Assembly (NCBI RefSeq): GCF_014137945.1
Contig: NZ_JACGWX010000002.1
Coordinates: 310,001-374,000, forward strand
DNA from: Microcella alkalica
Lineage (GTDB): Bacteria > Actinomycetota > Actinomycetes > Actinomycetales > Microbacteriaceae
Length of the DNA: 64,000 nt
Reading direction: 5' to 3'
Both the position numbers and the translations under genes were made by a program. Positions 33,666-44,602 of the stretch are shown here, one piece after another. Position 1 is the first letter of the stretch; every line of letters starts with the position of its first letter. The notes under the pieces were generated by a model. The model was not told the DNA's origin. It made no database searches and saw only the letters and a program-made list of their open reading frames with translations.

Positions 33666-36404
33666 ATGGCTTCGTCCAGTCGCACATCGTCGCGCCCGCG
33701 CACCTCGACGCCGCGCGGCTCTGCGGCAGCGAACAAGCCGAGCGCGCGCACGCGGGCCACGAAGAGGCTGCCCGCCCCGCCGAGCGAGCAGCCGGGCATC
33801 CTCTCGACGGCCTGGATGGGCCTCGCGCACCTGACCGGCGGCGCGTTCCGCGTGCTCGGCAAGGAGACCCTCGCGAAGGAGGAGCGCCGCGACGGCGTGC
33901 CCTTCCTCATCGTCGTCCTCGCCGTAATCGGGGCCGTCGTCGAGTGGTTCACGCCGACCGACCCCGTGGCCCTCGCTCTCGACGCGCACACGTTCGGCGG
34001 GCTCGTCGGCCGTGTCGCCTTCGCGCTGCCGGTGATCATGGTCCTCTTCGCGGCGTGGCTCTTCCGGCACCCGGCGAGCGTTCACGACAACACGCGCATC
34101 GGCATCGGGCTCGGTCTCCTGATCGCGAGCGTGAGCGGCCTCTGCCACATCGCGCTCGGTGCTCCGCAGCCGACCGAGGGCGCTCTCGTCCTGGCGCAGG
34201 CCGGCGGCGTGATCGGCTGGCTGCTCGGCGGCGCGCTCCTGCTCGCGACGATCTGGGTCGCGATCCCCGCGCTCGTGGTGATCGCGTTCTTGTCGGTGCT
34301 GATCATGACCAAGACGCCGCCGAACCGCATCCGTGAGCGCCTCGGCGAGCTGTACGCCTACCTGTTCGGCGCCGAGCTGCCCGAGCGCTCCCGCGAGAGG
34401 AAGTCCGCGTCGGACGACGACGCGATCGCCCCCGAGTTCGGCAGCTTCAGCGACCTCGGCCTCGACATGGAGGACACCTCCTCGATGCCCTGGTGGCGCA
34501 AGGGCCGCCCGCGCGCCGAGGTCCCCGCCTTCGACACGCCCGTCGAGCGCGACCAGCCGACCGATGTGATCGGGGCGGATGCCGTGGCCAAGGCCTCGGG
34601 CGATCTCGCGGCCGTCCTCGACCAGGCCGAGCAGGCCATCCAGCGCGTCACGGGCGAGCAGCCCGCGCACCCCTCCGGCGTCCGCGAGGACGCGGAGCCC
34701 GCGGCCCTCCCCGGGTTTCCGACGACGGCGAGCGAGAAGGGCGCAGCAGGCGAGTTCGCGCCTCCGCCCATCGCGAGGACGAGCCCGCCGTACCGGCTGC
34801 CCGCAGCATCCGTTCTCGCCCCCGGCACGCCGCCGAAGGCGCGCAGCGCCGCCAACGACGCGGTCGTCGCGGCCATCACCGAGGTGCTCACGCAGTTCCA
34901 GGTCGACGCTCGCGTCACGGGCTTCAGCCGCGGCCCCTCGGTCACGCGCTACGAGATCGAGCTCGGCCCCGGCGTCAAGGTCGAGCGCTTCACGGCGCTC
35001 ACGAAGAACATCTCGTACGCGGTCGCAAGCAACGAGGTCAACATCCTCTCGCCCATTCCGGGCAGGAGCGCGATCGGCGTGGAGATCCCGAACGTCGACC
35101 GCGAGGTCGTCTCCCTCGGCGACGTGCTGCGCTCGAGCGCCGCAGGCAAGGCCCTTCACCCGATGACGATCGGCGTCGGCAAGGACGTCGAGGGCGGGTA
35201 CGTCGTCGCGAACCTCGCGAAGATGCCCCACCTGCTCGTCGCCGGCTCGACCGGCTCGGGCAAGTCGAGCTTCATCAACTCGATGATCACGAGCCTGCTG
35301 ATGCGCGCGAAGCCCGCCGAGGTGCGCATGGTGCTGATCGACCCCAAGCGGGTCGAACTCGCCGCCTACCAGGGCGTCCCGCACCTCATCACGCCCATCA
35401 TCACGAGCCCGAAGAAGGCCGCCGAGGCGCTGCAGTGGGTCGTGAAGGAGATGGACTTGCGGTACGACGACCTCGCGTCGTTCGGGTTCCGCCACATCGA
35501 CGACTTCAATCGGGCCGTGCTCGCCGACGAGATCGTCCTTCCGGAGGGGAGCAAGCGCCGGCTGCAGCCGTACCCCTACCTGCTCGTCGTCGTCGACGAG
35601 CTCGCCGACCTCATGATGGTCGCCCCGCGCGACGTGGAGGACTCGATCGTCCGCATCACCCAGCTCGCCCGCGCGAGCGGCATCCACCTCGTCCTCGCGA
35701 CGCAGCGGCCGAGCGTCGACGTCGTGACGGGCCTCATCAAGGCGAACGTCCCGAGTCGGCTCGCGTTCGCCGTCTCGAGCATGACCGACAGCCGCGTGAT
35801 CCTCGATCAGCCGGGCGCCGACAAGCTCATCGGCCAGGGCGACGGGCTCTTCCTGCCGATGGGCGCGAGCAAGGCCGTGCGCGTCCAGGGGGCCTGGGTC
35901 ACCGAGCCGGAGATCGCGGCGGTCGTCGAGCACGTCAAGAAGCAGGCGCGCCCCGAGTACCGCGACGACGTCGCGGTGGAGGCCGAGAAGAAGCAGATCG
36001 ACGCCGACATCGGCGACGACCTCGAGCTGCTTCTCGCCGCGACCGAGCTCATCGTGGGCACGCAGTTCGGCTCGACCTCCATGTTGCAGCGCAAGCTCCG
36101 CGTCGGCTTCGCGAAGGCCGGGCGGCTCATGGATCTCCTCGAGTCCCGCGACATCGTCGGCCCGTCCGAAGGGTCCAAGGCGCGCGACGTTCTCGTCACC
36201 CCCGAGCAGCTGCCCGAGGTGCTCGCGCGGCTGCGGGGCAACGACGCACCGAGCGGCCTATCGGCCGCCGGCGGCGGGAGCGGGCCGGGTACAGGCGCAT
36301 CCGCCGCCCTCGGGAGCGATCCGGTCGACGAGATGACCCGGGGGTATCCTGAGGTCGAGGGCGATGCCGACGAGGACGCCTGGGGGCTCACCGGTCGCGA
36401 CTGA
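33666..36404 (+). CDS. ftsK: FtsK/SpoIIIE DNA translocase
   Basis: Septal DNA translocase, 912 aa. Four N-terminal membrane helices (about 80-230), an acidic and Pro/Ala-rich linker (about 240-400), the RecA-like motor with Walker [11 protein letters not shown] (about 526) and Walker [14 protein letters not shown], and a C-terminal gamma winged helix ([22 protein letters not shown]) that reads KOPS-like DNA. ATG 33666 is leaderless: taccgt is six bases upstream. It moves chromosome termini during division. In order ftsK-pgsA-cinA-clgR as in relatives. Confidence 0.96.
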   Translation: MASSSRTSSRPRTSTPRGSAAANKPSARTRATKRLPAPPSEQPGILSTAWMGLAHLTGGAFRVLGKETLAKEERRDGVPFLIVVLAVIGAVVEWFTPTDPVALALDAHTFGGLVGRVAFALPVIMVLFAAWLFRHPASVHDNTRIGIGLGLLIASVSGLCHIALGAPQPTEGALVLAQAGGVIGWLLGGALLLATIWVAIPALVVIAFLSVLIMTKTPPNRIRERLGELYAYLFGAELPERSRERKSASDDDAIAPEFGSFSDLGLDMEDTSSMPWWRKGRPRAEVPAFDTPVERDQPTDVIGADAVAKASGDLAAVLDQAEQAIQRVTGEQPAHPSGVREDAEPAALPGFPTTASEKGAAGEFAPPPIARTSPPYRLPAASVLAPGTPPKARSAANDAVVAAITEVLTQFQVDARVTGFSRGPSVTRYEIELGPGVKVERFTALTKNISYAVASNEVNILSPIPGRSAIGVEIPNVDREVVSLGDVLRSSAAGKALHPMTIGVGKDVEGGYVVANLAKMPHLLVAGSTGSGKSSFINSMITSLLMRAKPAEVRMVLIDPKRVELAAYQGVPHLITPIITSPKKAAEALQWVVKEMDLRYDDLASFGFRHIDDFNRAVLADEIVLPEGSKRRLQPYPYLLVVVDELADLMMVAPRDVEDSIVRITQLARASGIHLVLATQRPSVDVVTGLIKANVPSRLAFAVSSMTDSRVILDQPGADKLIGQGDGLFLPMGASKAVRVQGAWVTEPEIAAVVEHVKKQARPEYRDDVAVEAEKKQIDADIGDDLELLLAATELIVGTQFGSTSMLQRKLRVGFAKAGRLMDLLESRDIVGPSEGSKARDVLVTPEQLPEVLARLRGNDAPSGLSAAGGGSGPGTGASAALGSDPVDEMTRGYPEVEGDADEDAWGLTGRD

Positions 36405-36433
36405 GCCGCGGTCGGTCTCGACGAGAGGACACA

Positions 36434-37108
36434 ATGCTCTCCGACGCCGCAGGCGACGAGGCGAACGATCGTTCCGACGACGCAGCGGCGCCGTCCGCCC
36501 GCTCGTTCGCGATGCGCGGTCGCGTCGTCAGCGCGGGGGAGACCCCGGCCTCCACCGGCAACGTGGCCAACATCATCACGGTCGTCCGCATCCTGCTCGC
36601 CCCGCTCTTCGTCGTCCTCCTCCTGCTCGACGACGGCACGGACGGCCCCTTCCGCGTCGCCGCGGCCCTGCTCTTCATCGTCGCGATCGCGACCGACAGC
36701 CTCGACGGCCACCTGGCGCGAAGCCGCAACCTCGTGACGGACCTCGGCGTGCTGCTCGATCCGATCGCCGACAAGGTGCTCACGGGCGCCGCGCTCGTCA
36801 TGCTCGCGGTCCTCGCGGAGCTTCCCTGGTGGGTCGTCGTCGTGATCCTCGTGCGCGAGTGGGGCATCACGCTCTTCCGCTTCCTCATGCTGCGCGACCG
36901 GGTGATCCCGGCCTCGCGCGGCGGCAAGCTCAAGACGGTCGTCCAGTCGGTCGCGATCTCCTTCGCGCTCCTGCCGCTCTGGAACCTCCTCGGCGAGTGG
37001 GTGCACTGGCTGAACGGCGCGCTGATGACCGCCGCTGTCGTGCTGACCGTGGTGACGGGCCTCGACTATCTGCGCCAGGCCCGCGTGCAGAACCGTCGGG
37101 TCGAGTGA
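36434..37108 (+). CDS. pgsA: CDP-diacylglycerol-glycerol-3-phosphate 3-phosphatidyltransferase
   Basis: Membrane enzyme of phosphatidylglycerol synthesis, 224 aa. The CDP-alcohol phosphotransferase motif is DSLDGHLARSRNLVTDLGVLLDPIAD split over about 95-125, with all four Asp. A longer acidic N-terminus of about 45 residues precedes the first helix. gagagg lies six bases before ATG. Its stop overlaps the cinA-like start. Confidence 0.93.
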   Translation: MLSDAAGDEANDRSDDAAAPSARSFAMRGRVVSAGETPASTGNVANIITVVRILLAPLFVVLLLLDDGTDGPFRVAAALLFIVAIATDSLDGHLARSRNLVTDLGVLLDPIADKVLTGAALVMLAVLAELPWWVVVVILVREWGITLFRFLMLRDRVIPASRGGKLKTVVQSVAISFALLPLWNLLGEWVHWLNGALMTAAVVLTVVTGLDYLRQARVQNRRVE

Positions 37109-37626
37109 CCCCGACGCCGCGATCGGACGAGGCGGATGCCGCTGCCGAAGCGGTGCGCCGGCTCATCGCCGCGCAGCGCACCATCGCGGTCGCCGAGTCG
37201 CTCACGGGCGGTCGGGTCGTGGCGGCCCTCGTGGACACACCGGGAGCCTCCGCAGTCGTCCGTGGCGGCGTCGTCGCCTATGCGACGCCGCTCAAGTCGT
37301 CCCTGCTCGGCGTCGACGCGCGTCTGCTCGACTCGCGCGGCCCGGTCGATCCTGCCGTGGCCGCGGCGATGGCCGAGGGCGCGCGACGCGCGGCGGCCAT
37401 CGACGGCGTTTCGGCCGACTTCGGTATCGCCACGACCGGCGTCGCCGGCCCCGACGCTCAGGGCGATGCCCCGGTCGGTCTGGTGTTCGTCGCGGTCGCG
37501 GATGCCGCAGGCACGGAGGTGCGCGAGCTGCGACTGGAGGGCGGCCGGCAGGCGATTCGCGACGCGGCGACGCGTGAGGTGCTCACGCTGCTGCTGACCC
37601 GCTTGGATGCCCATCGCGAGGGATGA
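37105..37626 (+). CDS. CinA C-terminal-domain nicotinamide-nucleotide amidohydrolase family protein
   Basis: 173 aa, only the CinA C-terminal (PncC-like) domain. AVAESLTGGRVVAALVDTPGAS and ATTGVAGPDAQ with the family's Ser/Thr and Lys region (VVAYATPLKSSLLGV) are clear. PncC converts NMN to nicotinate mononucleotide; that activity is known for the family, not shown here. GTG overlaps the pgsA stop. Often next to pgsA and a ClgR-type regulator in actinobacteria. Confidence 0.9.
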   Translation: MTPTPRSDEADAAAEAVRRLIAAQRTIAVAESLTGGRVVAALVDTPGASAVVRGGVVAYATPLKSSLLGVDARLLDSRGPVDPAVAAAMAEGARRAAAIDGVSADFGIATTGVAGPDAQGDAPVGLVFVAVADAAGTEVRELRLEGGRQAIRDAATREVLTLLLTRLDAHREG

Positions 37627-37809
37627 GTCGATGCGGCTCAACTTTCCCCTCGTGCGGGAATACCAGTGGTGACGGTCGTGTTACAGACAGCAGACTGACA
37701 CGCGTCATCCAGGCGTGGCCGGTTAGAGTCGAGGTACTCGGCGGTGGGTTACAGTGATCCACCCGGTGCCCGCACCGACCGCGAGTTCAGGCAGAAGAAG
37801 GAGGCACCC

Positions 37810-38118
37810 ATGGTTCTCGTCCGACAGGAAATCGGTGAGGTCCTCCGCGATGTCCGCCTGCAGAAGGGCCGCACTCTCCGCCAGGTCGCCAGTCGCGCGA
37901 GCGTCGCTCTCGGCTACCTCAGCGAGGTCGAGCGCGGGCAGAAGGAGGCCAGCAGCGAGATCCTCGCTTCGGTCGCCGACGCCCTCGACACCCCGATCTC
38001 GGTCATCATGCGCGAGGTGGGCGATCGCCTCGCGGTCATCGAAGGCCTCACGACCGTCCCCGACACCCTCCCCGACGAACTCGTCGCGGAGTTCGACGCC
38101 GATCTGGCCATCCGCTAG
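37810..38118 (+). CDS. clgR: ClgR-like XRE-family regulator
   Basis: 102 aa with an N-terminal Cro/C1 helix-turn-helix (about 6-62: IGEVLRDVRLQKGRTLRQVA and VALGYLSEVERGQKEASSEIL). The position after pgsA-cinA and before DUF3046-recA, the size and the KEASSEILASVADAL text fit ClgR, which activates clp protease and other stress genes in actinobacteria. A gaaggagg site precedes ATG. Candidate -10 boxes are tagagt near 37724 and tacagt near 37749. Confidence 0.85.
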   Translation: MVLVRQEIGEVLRDVRLQKGRTLRQVASRASVALGYLSEVERGQKEASSEILASVADALDTPISVIMREVGDRLAVIEGLTTVPDTLPDELVAEFDADLAIR

Positions 38119-38136
38119 TCGGCTCGATCGGTCTCT

Positions 38137-38164
38137 CAGCCCCGCCGGCCCGCCGGCGGGGCTG
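38137..38164 (+). terminator. Terminator after clgR
   Basis: cagccccgccgg and ccggcggggctg form a perfect twelve-pair stem with a cccg loop, 18 bases after the stop. It is followed by ttcc. One of the clearest terminators in the window. Confidence 0.82.
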
Positions 38165-38208
38165 TTCCGTGTGGGCGATGCCTCTTGTGCCATGACTATG
38201 GTGGTCGA

Positions 38209-38433
38209 GTGACCCGCAGCGAGTTCTCCCGCGCCGTCGTCGACGAGTTCGGCGAGGCGTACGGTCGCACCCTCGTCCGCGATCTCGTGCTCACTCCGCT
38301 GGGCGAGCGCACGGCGGAGCAGGCTCTCACGGCTGGCGTGGCCCCTCGCGACATCTGGTTCGCGCTGTGCGCGGCGATGGATGTCCCCCGCGAGCGCTGG
38401 TACGGCGCGGGCCGCCCCGAGCCGCGCCGCTGA
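38209..38433 (+). CDS. DUF3046 protein
   Basis: 74 aa actinobacterial protein of unknown function, found upstream of recA. SEFSRAVVDEFGEAYGRTLVRDLVL and GVAPRDIWFALCAAMDVP are the family features. tatggt lies six bases before GTG 38209, so the transcript is leaderless; GTG 38185 is in frame but precedes the box. Confidence 0.85.
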   Translation: MTRSEFSRAVVDEFGEAYGRTLVRDLVLTPLGERTAEQALTAGVAPRDIWFALCAAMDVPRERWYGAGRPEPRR

Positions 38434-38479
38434 ATCCCGCCGCAGGGCCCCCCGAGTGACACGCCGGTCGCCGCGTCGT

Positions 38480-38509
38480 TCGAACATCCGTTCGGATCGC
38501 GCGTAGACT
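38480..38509 (+). promoter_or_regulatory. LexA box and -10 of recA
   Basis: TCGAACATCCGTTCGG (38480-38495) differs at one base from the actinobacterial SOS consensus TCGAAC-N4-GTTCGA. The -10 tagact is at 38504-38509, so LexA would cover the -35 region. This implies a recA leader of about 190 bases with a ccccc/ggggg hairpin at 38560-38575. Confidence 0.88.
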
Positions 38510-38704
38510 CCTCCACAGCGGCTCTCGAACACGAGTGGTGCACGGATCCCGCGCGGAAGCCCCCGATGTCGGGGGTGGTGCGTACCGTCCTCCTCGTCGG
38601 CGATCGTCGTCACCGCCTTGTCGCAGAACGACCAGCCCGGCTCCATCGGCTCGTTGTCGCGCGGCAGCCGACAGGCAGCAGCTCACTACGCGAAGGAGAC
38701 CGCA

Positions 38705-39778
38705 ATGCCCTCACCCGCAGACCGCGAGAAGGCCCTCGAGACCGCTCTCGCCCAGATCGACCGACAGTTCGGCAAGGGCAGCGTCATGCGCCTCGGCTCG
38801 GACGAGCGCGCACCCGTCGCGGTCATCCCGACCGGGTCGATCGCCCTCGACGTCGCCCTCGGCATCGGAGGCCTCCCCAAGGGCCGCATCATCGAGATCT
38901 ACGGCCCCGAGTCCTCGGGAAAGACGACGCTCACCCTCCACGCGATCGCGAACGTGCAGCGCGCCGGCGGCATCGCGGCCTTCATCGACGCCGAGCACGC
39001 CCTCGACCCCGACTACGCGAAGAAGCTCGGCGTCGACATCGACCAGCTCCTCGTCTCTCAGCCCGACACGGGCGAGCAGGCTCTCGAGATCGCCGACATG
39101 CTCGTGCGCTCCGGCTCGATCGATCTCGTCGTCATCGACTCGGTCGCGGCGCTCGTTCCGCGCGCCGAGATCGAGGGCGAGATGGGCGACTCCCACGTCG
39201 GTCTCCAGGCCCGACTCATGTCGCAGGCGCTCCGCAAGCTCACGGGCGGGCTCAACCAGACCCAGACCTCGATGATCTTCATCAACCAGCTCCGCGAGAA
39301 GATCGGTGTCTTCTTCGGCAGCCCCGAGACCACCGCCGGCGGCAAGGCGCTGAAGTTCTACGCGTCCGTGCGTCTCGACATCCGCCGCATCGAGACGCTC
39401 AAGGACGGCACGGAGGCTGTCGGAAACCGCACGCGCGTCAAGGTCGTCAAGAACAAGATGGCTCCGCCCTTCAAGCAGGCCGAGTTCGACATCCTCTACG
39501 GCATCGGCATCTCCCGTGAGGGCAGCCTGATCGACTTCGGCGTCGAGCACGAGATCGTCCGCAAGTCGGGCGCCTGGTACACCTACGACGGCGACCAGCT
39601 CGGCCAGGGCAAGGAGAACGCGCGTCGATACCTCCTCGAGAACCCGACCGTGGCGGAGGAGATCGAGAAGAAGATCCTCGCCAAGCTCGGCATCGGTGCC
39701 GCTCCTGGAGCGGTCGAGGCCGCCCCCGTCGAGTCGATCCAGCAGAAGATCGCGCAGCGCAAGGCAGCGGGCGCCTGA
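38705..39778 (+). CDS. recA: Recombinase RecA
   Basis: Homologous recombination and SOS coprotease, 357 aa. Walker A GPESSGKT is at 67-74; Walker B LVVIDSV and the L2 region [19 protein letters not shown] are intact. A gaaggag site lies before ATG 38705; an in-frame extension from 38618 is rejected. It stimulates LexA (46167) self-cleavage. recX follows after two bases. Confidence 0.98.
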   Translation: MPSPADREKALETALAQIDRQFGKGSVMRLGSDERAPVAVIPTGSIALDVALGIGGLPKGRIIEIYGPESSGKTTLTLHAIANVQRAGGIAAFIDAEHALDPDYAKKLGVDIDQLLVSQPDTGEQALEIADMLVRSGSIDLVVIDSVAALVPRAEIEGEMGDSHVGLQARLMSQALRKLTGGLNQTQTSMIFINQLREKIGVFFGSPETTAGGKALKFYASVRLDIRRIETLKDGTEAVGNRTRVKVVKNKMAPPFKQAEFDILYGIGISREGSLIDFGVEHEIVRKSGAWYTYDGDQLGQGKENARRYLLENPTVAEEIEKKILAKLGIGAAPGAVEAAPVESIQQKIAQRKAAGA

Positions 39779-39780
39779 TC

Positions 39781-40440
39781 GTGCCCTCGATCCCTTCCGG
39801 CTCCGGGCAGGAGACGACCGACAACGTCGCCTTCCTGCCCGGCGTCCGGGAGGCCGACGAGAAGCGAGCCGAGAACGTCAGCCTGCACGCTCTCGGCCGA
39901 CGCGGCATGTCGCGGGCCGAGGTCGTCGATCTTCTGAGCCGGCGCGAGATCGATCCGATCGTGGTGCAGGCCGAGGTCGCACGGCTCGAGGGCGTCGGCC
40001 TCATCGATGACGACGCGCTCGCGACGACGCTCGTCGACCGCCTCGTCGAACGGAAGAAGCTCGGGCCCTCCGCGCTGCGTGCCGAGCTCATGCGCCGGCG
40101 CCTCGATCCCCGGGCGATCGAGGCGATCCTCGCGCTGCAGGAGCCCGACGACGAGGGGTCGCTCATCGCAGCACTCGTCGACGAGCGCATGCGTCGCATC
40201 GGCGCGCTCGATCGCGAGACGGCCGAGCGCCGCCTGCTCGCCTACCTCGCGCGCAAGGGTCACGGCGGCTCCGCCGCGCGCGATTCCGTGCGCGCGGCGC
40301 TCGATGACGCCGGGCTCGAGCGCGCTCCGCGTTCGAGCGGCTTCGGCTCCCGGGGCAGCAGCGGCGGCTTCGGGTCGCGGGGGTCCGCTTCTGCGTCGGC
40401 AGGTGCGAGCGACGGCCCTCGGCGCGTCGAGTTCGCGTGA
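39781..40440 (+). CDS. recX: RecA regulator RecX
   Basis: 219 aa. The three RecX helical repeats are seen in [41 protein letters not shown] and [23 protein letters not shown]. RecX binds and restrains RecA filaments. The C-terminal 40 residues are Gly/Ser rich and look disordered. GTG starts three bases after the recA stop, as in most actinobacteria, so it shares the SOS promoter. Confidence 0.92.
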   Translation: MPSIPSGSGQETTDNVAFLPGVREADEKRAENVSLHALGRRGMSRAEVVDLLSRREIDPIVVQAEVARLEGVGLIDDDALATTLVDRLVERKKLGPSALRAELMRRRLDPRAIEAILALQEPDDEGSLIAALVDERMRRIGALDRETAERRLLAYLARKGHGGSAARDSVRAALDDAGLERAPRSSGFGSRGSSGGFGSRGSASASAGASDGPRRVEFA

Positions 40441-40465
40441 CCCCTCGCCGTACACTCGAGACACC

Positions 40466-42052
40466 ATGAGCACGACCTTTCCGCGCCCTGAACTCGGCTC
40501 CGCCGACGAGCTCGGCACAGCCATCACGGCCGACGACGGTCGCGTCCGCACCTACGAGGTGCGCACCTACGGCTGTCAGATGAACGTCCACGACTCCGAG
40601 CGGCTCAGCGGCTCGCTCGAGGCTGCGGGATACCGCCGCGCCGAGACCGGCGGACCGGCCGACGTCGTCGTGATCAACACGTGCGCCGTGCGCGAGAACG
40701 CCGACAACAAGCTCTACGGCAACCTCGGCCACCTCGCGAGCGTCAAGCGCCAGCGCGGCGGCGACCTGCAGATCGCCGTCGGCGGCTGCCTCGCGCAGAA
40801 GGACAAGGCCGTCATCCTCCAGAAGGCGCCGTACGTCGACGTCGTCTTCGGAACCCACAACATGGGCTCGCTGCCCGCCCTGCTCGAGCGGGCCCGCCAC
40901 AACGGCGAGGCGCAGCTCGAGATCCTCGAGTCGCTCGAGGTCTTCCCCTCGACTCTCCCCACGCGCCGCGAGTCGAGCCACAGCGGCTGGGTGAGCATCT
41001 CCGTCGGCTGCAACAACACGTGCACCTTTTGCATCGTCCCGAGCCTGCGCGGCAAGGAGAAGGACCGCCGCCCTGGCGACATCCTCGCCGAGATCCAGGC
41101 GCTCATCGACGAAGGTGCCATCGAGGTCACCCTCCTCGGGCAGAACGTCAACTCCTACGGCGTCGAGTTCGGCGACCGACTGGCGTTCGGCAAGCTCCTC
41201 CGTGCGGCGGGGCAGATCGACGGCCTCGAGCGCATCCGATTCACGAGCCCGCATCCTGCCGCCTTCACCGACGACGTCATCGACGCCATGGCAGAGACAC
41301 CCGCTGTGATGCCTCAGCTCCACATGCCGCTGCAGTCCGGCTCCGACCTCATCCTCAAGGCCATGCGGCGCTCCTACCGGAGCGAGAAATTCCTCGGCAT
41401 CCTCGACCGCGTTCGCGCGCGCATCCCGAACGCCGCGATCAGCACCGACATCATCGTCGGCTTCCCCGGCGAGACCGAGGACGACTTCGCCGACACACTC
41501 AGCGTCGTCGAGCAGGCCCGCTTCGCGAGCGCCTTCACCTTCCAGTACTCGATCCGCGAGGGAACGCCCGCCGCGACCATGCCCGACCAGGTGCCGAAAG
41601 CGGTCGTGCAGGAGCGGTACGAGCGGCTCGTCGCGCTCCAGGAGCGCATCAGCCTCCAGGAGAATGAACGCCAGGTCGGGCGCGAGGTGCACGTGCTCAT
41701 CTCCGCCGCGGAAGGCCGGAAGGACGCCAGCACCGATCGGCTCTCCGGTCGCGCGGAGGACAGCCGCCTCGTCCACGTCTCCGTGCCGGGCGGCAGCGAG
41801 CGTCCGCGCCCGGGCGACATCGTCACCGCCACGGTGACGCACGCCGCGCCGTTCCACCTCATCGCCGATGAGACCGCGCCGCTCCGTGTTCGCCGCACCA
41901 GAGCGGGCGACGCGTGGGACCGCCAGCAGGCGGAGAGCTGCGGCGTCCCCGCCGCGGCCGGCTCTCGCGTCGCACTCGGCCTGCCCGCGCTCCGCGTGGC
42001 GACGAGCCTGATCTACGACGCCGGCGACGGAGAGCGCGGCTCCCTGCTGTGA
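40466..42052 (+). CDS. miaB: tRNA-2-methylthio-N6-isopentenyladenosine synthase
   Basis: Radical SAM methylthiotransferase of tRNA A37, 528 aa. The UPF0004 domain has cluster Cys37, Cys73 and Cys108; the SAM cluster is Cys182-x3-Cys186-x2-Cys189 (GCNNTCTFC). A TRAM-like domain (REVHVLI onward) is C-terminal. A longer than usual tail after about residue 455 ends with a Leu/Ala-rich stretch. ATG 40466 has tacact nine bases upstream. It overlaps miaA, which makes its substrate base. Confidence 0.96.
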   Translation: MSTTFPRPELGSADELGTAITADDGRVRTYEVRTYGCQMNVHDSERLSGSLEAAGYRRAETGGPADVVVINTCAVRENADNKLYGNLGHLASVKRQRGGDLQIAVGGCLAQKDKAVILQKAPYVDVVFGTHNMGSLPALLERARHNGEAQLEILESLEVFPSTLPTRRESSHSGWVSISVGCNNTCTFCIVPSLRGKEKDRRPGDILAEIQALIDEGAIEVTLLGQNVNSYGVEFGDRLAFGKLLRAAGQIDGLERIRFTSPHPAAFTDDVIDAMAETPAVMPQLHMPLQSGSDLILKAMRRSYRSEKFLGILDRVRARIPNAAISTDIIVGFPGETEDDFADTLSVVEQARFASAFTFQYSIREGTPAATMPDQVPKAVVQERYERLVALQERISLQENERQVGREVHVLISAAEGRKDASTDRLSGRAEDSRLVHVSVPGGSERPRPGDIVTATVTHAAPFHLIADETAPLRVRRTRAGDAWDRQQAESCGVPAAAGSRVALGLPALRVATSLIYDAGDGERGSLL

Positions 42053-42996
42053 TCCTCGTGGTCGTCGGCGCGACCGGCACCGGCAAGAGCGAACTCGGCC
42101 TCGCCCTCGCCGAGCGCCTCGCGACGCACGGGCTCCGCGCCGAGATCGTGAACGGCGACGCGATGCAGCTCTATCGCGGCATGGACATCGGCACCGCGAA
42201 GCTCCTCCCCGTCGAGCGCCGCGGCATCCCGCACCACCTCCTCGACGTCCTCGAGGTGACCGACGAGGCGTCTGTCGCCCGCTACCAGCAGGATGCCCGC
42301 GGGGCGATCGAGGAGATCCTCGCGCGCGGCGCCGTGCCCCTGCTCGTCGGCGGCTCGATGCTCTACGTGGCCGCAGTGCTCACCGACTTCCGGTTCCCCG
42401 GCACCGACCCCGGCATCCGCGCCAAGTGGGAGGCCGTGCACGCCGAGCGGGGCACCACCGAGCTGCACATCGAGCTCGCCCGGCAGGATTCGGGCGCGGC
42501 CGAGGCGATCGGCCCGCACAACGCGCGCCGCATCATCCGCGCCCTGGAGGTCATCGAGCTCACGGGCGAGCCGTTCGGCGTCGGGCTCGCCGCCCGTGAC
42601 ACCCCGTGGCGGCCGTACGTGCAGCTCGGGCTCTCGCTCGAGCGCGAGCTGCTCACCCCTCGGCTAGACGCGCGCGTCGAGCGCATGTGGCGACTGGGCC
42701 TCCTCGACGAGGTGCGCGCGCTCCGCGACCGAGGGCTCGAGCAGGGGGCGACCGCGAGCCGCGCGATCGGCTACGCGCAGGCCCTCGCGCAACTCCGGGG
42801 CGACTGCGAGGAGGTTGCGGCGATCGCCGAGACCGCGGCCCTCACGCGGCGGTACGCGCGGCGACAGGTGAGCTGGTTCCGCCGGGACGGGTCGATCGAA
42901 TGGCTCGATGCGCTCGACCCGGGCCTCGCGCAGCGGGCGGAGGATCGCGTCATGGCGGCGCTCGAGACGGCGGGCGAGGCCGGGGACGCCCCCTGA
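42049..42996 (+). CDS. miaA: tRNA dimethylallyltransferase
   Basis: Adds the isopentenyl group to A37; 315 aa. P-loop GATGTGKS is at 7-14, followed by [16 protein letters not shown] and [13 protein letters not shown]. Ends with [10 protein letters not shown], the family motif. GTG 42049 overlaps the miaB stop, so the two modification steps are coupled. Confidence 0.96.
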   Translation: MILVVVGATGTGKSELGLALAERLATHGLRAEIVNGDAMQLYRGMDIGTAKLLPVERRGIPHHLLDVLEVTDEASVARYQQDARGAIEEILARGAVPLLVGGSMLYVAAVLTDFRFPGTDPGIRAKWEAVHAERGTTELHIELARQDSGAAEAIGPHNARRIIRALEVIELTGEPFGVGLAARDTPWRPYVQLGLSLERELLTPRLDARVERMWRLGLLDEVRALRDRGLEQGATASRAIGYAQALAQLRGDCEEVAAIAETAALTRRYARRQVSWFRRDGSIEWLDALDPGLAQRAEDRVMAALETAGEAGDAP

Positions 42997-43004
42997 CCGC
43001 GCCG

Positions 43005-43010
43005 TAGACT
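43005..43010 (+). promoter_or_regulatory. Leaderless -10 box of dapF
   Basis: tagact, six bases before ATG with no ribosome site between. Confidence 0.6.
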
Positions 43011-43016
43011 CGGGGC

Positions 43017-43895
43017 ATGGCCGCGAGCATCCGATTCACGAAGGGGCACGGAACGGGCAACGACTTCGTGCTCTACGCCGACCCCGAGGGCGAGCACGGC
43101 CTGAGCGTCGAGCAGCTCGCCGCGATCGCCGACCGGCGCTTCGGCGTCGGAGCGGACGGCGTGATCCGCGCGGTGCGCTCGGCCCACCTGCCCGACGGGG
43201 ACGCTGCCCTCGTGGAGGACCCGGACGCCGAGTGGTTCATGGACTACGTCAACAGCGACGGAAGCGTGAGCGAGATGTGCGGCAACGGCATCCGCGTCTT
43301 CGTGAAGTACCTGCTCGAGACCGGGCTCGCCGAGCTCGCGCCCTGCCAGTCGATCCCGATCGGCACGCGCGCCGGGGTCCGCGACGTGCAGCGTCTCGCG
43401 GACGGCTTCGCGGCCGACCTCGGGCGCTGGCGCCTGGACGGCGGCGAGCCGCTCGTGCGCGCTCGTGAGCTCCCGGTCGCTCGCCCCGGCCTCGGCATCA
43501 ATGTCGGCAACCCGCACGTCGTCGTCGCGGTGGCGAGCGACGACGAGCTCGACGGGATCGACCTGAGTCGGGCGCCCGAGCTCGAGCCAGCGCCGCCCGC
43601 CGGCGCGAACGTCGAGTTCGTCGTCCCGCGGGACCCGCTCGTCGTCGACGGAATCGGGCGCATCCGGATGCGCGTGCACGAGCGGGGGAGCGGCGAGACG
43701 CTCTCGTGCGGCACTGGCGCCGTCGCCGCCGCGCTGGCGGTGCGCCACTGGGCGGGCCCGAGCGCACCGGACGAGTGGCGCGTCGAGGTGCCAGGCGGTG
43801 TCCTGGGGGTGCGGATGTTCGCGGCCGAGGACGGCGAGCACGTCGCGCTGAGCGGACCGGCCGAGCTCGTCTTCGAGGGAGAGCTGCGGGTCTGA
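43017..43895 (+). CDS. dapF: Diaminopimelate epimerase
   Basis: Converts LL- to meso-diaminopimelate for peptidoglycan and lysine; 292 aa. Catalytic Cys88 in EMCGNGIR and Cys231 in LSCGTGAVA are present, with the N-terminal [12 protein letters not shown]. It has its own leaderless promoter though only 20 bases after miaA. Third dap gene in the window. Confidence 0.96.
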   Translation: MAASIRFTKGHGTGNDFVLYADPEGEHGLSVEQLAAIADRRFGVGADGVIRAVRSAHLPDGDAALVEDPDAEWFMDYVNSDGSVSEMCGNGIRVFVKYLLETGLAELAPCQSIPIGTRAGVRDVQRLADGFAADLGRWRLDGGEPLVRARELPVARPGLGINVGNPHVVVAVASDDELDGIDLSRAPELEPAPPAGANVEFVVPRDPLVVDGIGRIRMRVHERGSGETLSCGTGAVAAALAVRHWAGPSAPDEWRVEVPGGVLGVRMFAAEDGEHVALSGPAELVFEGELRV

Positions 43896-43902
43896 GACCC
43901 GG

Positions 43903-44562
43903 TCAGTCGCTTGCGGCCGTCGAGCCGATCACGGGGATGGCGCCCGTCGAGGCGCCTCGACGGCGGACGCGCAGGACGCGGAAGCCCTTGCTCGTCGCCG
44001 CCCGCTGAACGCGCAGGAGCTCGCCGTGCTCAGCCTCGATCCACCGCTGCAGCGAGTCTGAGCCGAGATTGCGCGCGACGACGAGCCACCCGTCGGACGC
44101 CTCCGCGATGCGCGGCAGCCACGTGCTGAGCATGCCGTGCAGCTCGTTCTTCCCCACTCGGATGGGCGGATTCGACCAGATCGTGCGGAACGCGATGCCG
44201 GCGGGAACATCCTCCGGGCGCACGGCGGTGACATTCGCGAGCCCGAGAAGCTCGGCATTGCGTCGCGTGAGGTCGAGCGCACGCTCGTTGACGTCCACCG
44301 CCCACACGGTCGCGCGCGGCGACTCCAGGGCGAGCGACAGGGCGATCGGACCCCAGCCGCAACCCAGATCCAGCAGATTCCCTCCAGGAGGCGGTGGCGG
44401 CACCGACCCGAGCAGCACGCCCGTCCCGATGTCGAGACCGCCGGGGCTGAAGACGCCGCCGGCCGTCTGAAGCTCCAGTGCGCGACCGGCGAGCGTCACC
44501 GGAATCGTCTTGACGACCATCTGACTACTCGGCTCCGCGCTGAAGTAGTGGTCGGAGGCCAT
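43903..44562 (-). CDS. RsmC-like class I methyltransferase
   Basis: 219 aa. The SAM motif LLDLGCGWGPIALSLAL (about 63-79) and the NPPI catalytic motif (WSNPPIRVGK) match the 16S rRNA guanine-N2 methyltransferase group (MTS domain), although it lacks the N-terminal domain of E. coli RsmC. Also conserved are VFSPGGLDIGTGVLL. rRNA position cannot be fixed by eye. Divergent from hflX. Confidence 0.87.
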   Translation of the reverse strand: MASDHYFSAEPSSQMVVKTIPVTLAGRALELQTAGGVFSPGGLDIGTGVLLGSVPPPPPGGNLLDLGCGWGPIALSLALESPRATVWAVDVNERALDLTRRNAELLGLANVTAVRPEDVPAGIAFRTIWSNPPIRVGKNELHGMLSTWLPRIAEASDGWLVVARNLGSDSLQRWIEAEHGELLRVQRAATSKGFRVLRVRRRGASTGAIPVIGSTAASD

Positions 44563-44602
44563 GGGCAGAATCTACCGAACAGCAGAGAGTATGGTGAAGC
44601 GG

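Noticed and set aside
33492-35933. Minus-strand frame of 813 codons opposite ftsK
   Set aside because: Antisense shadow of a clear FtsK gene.
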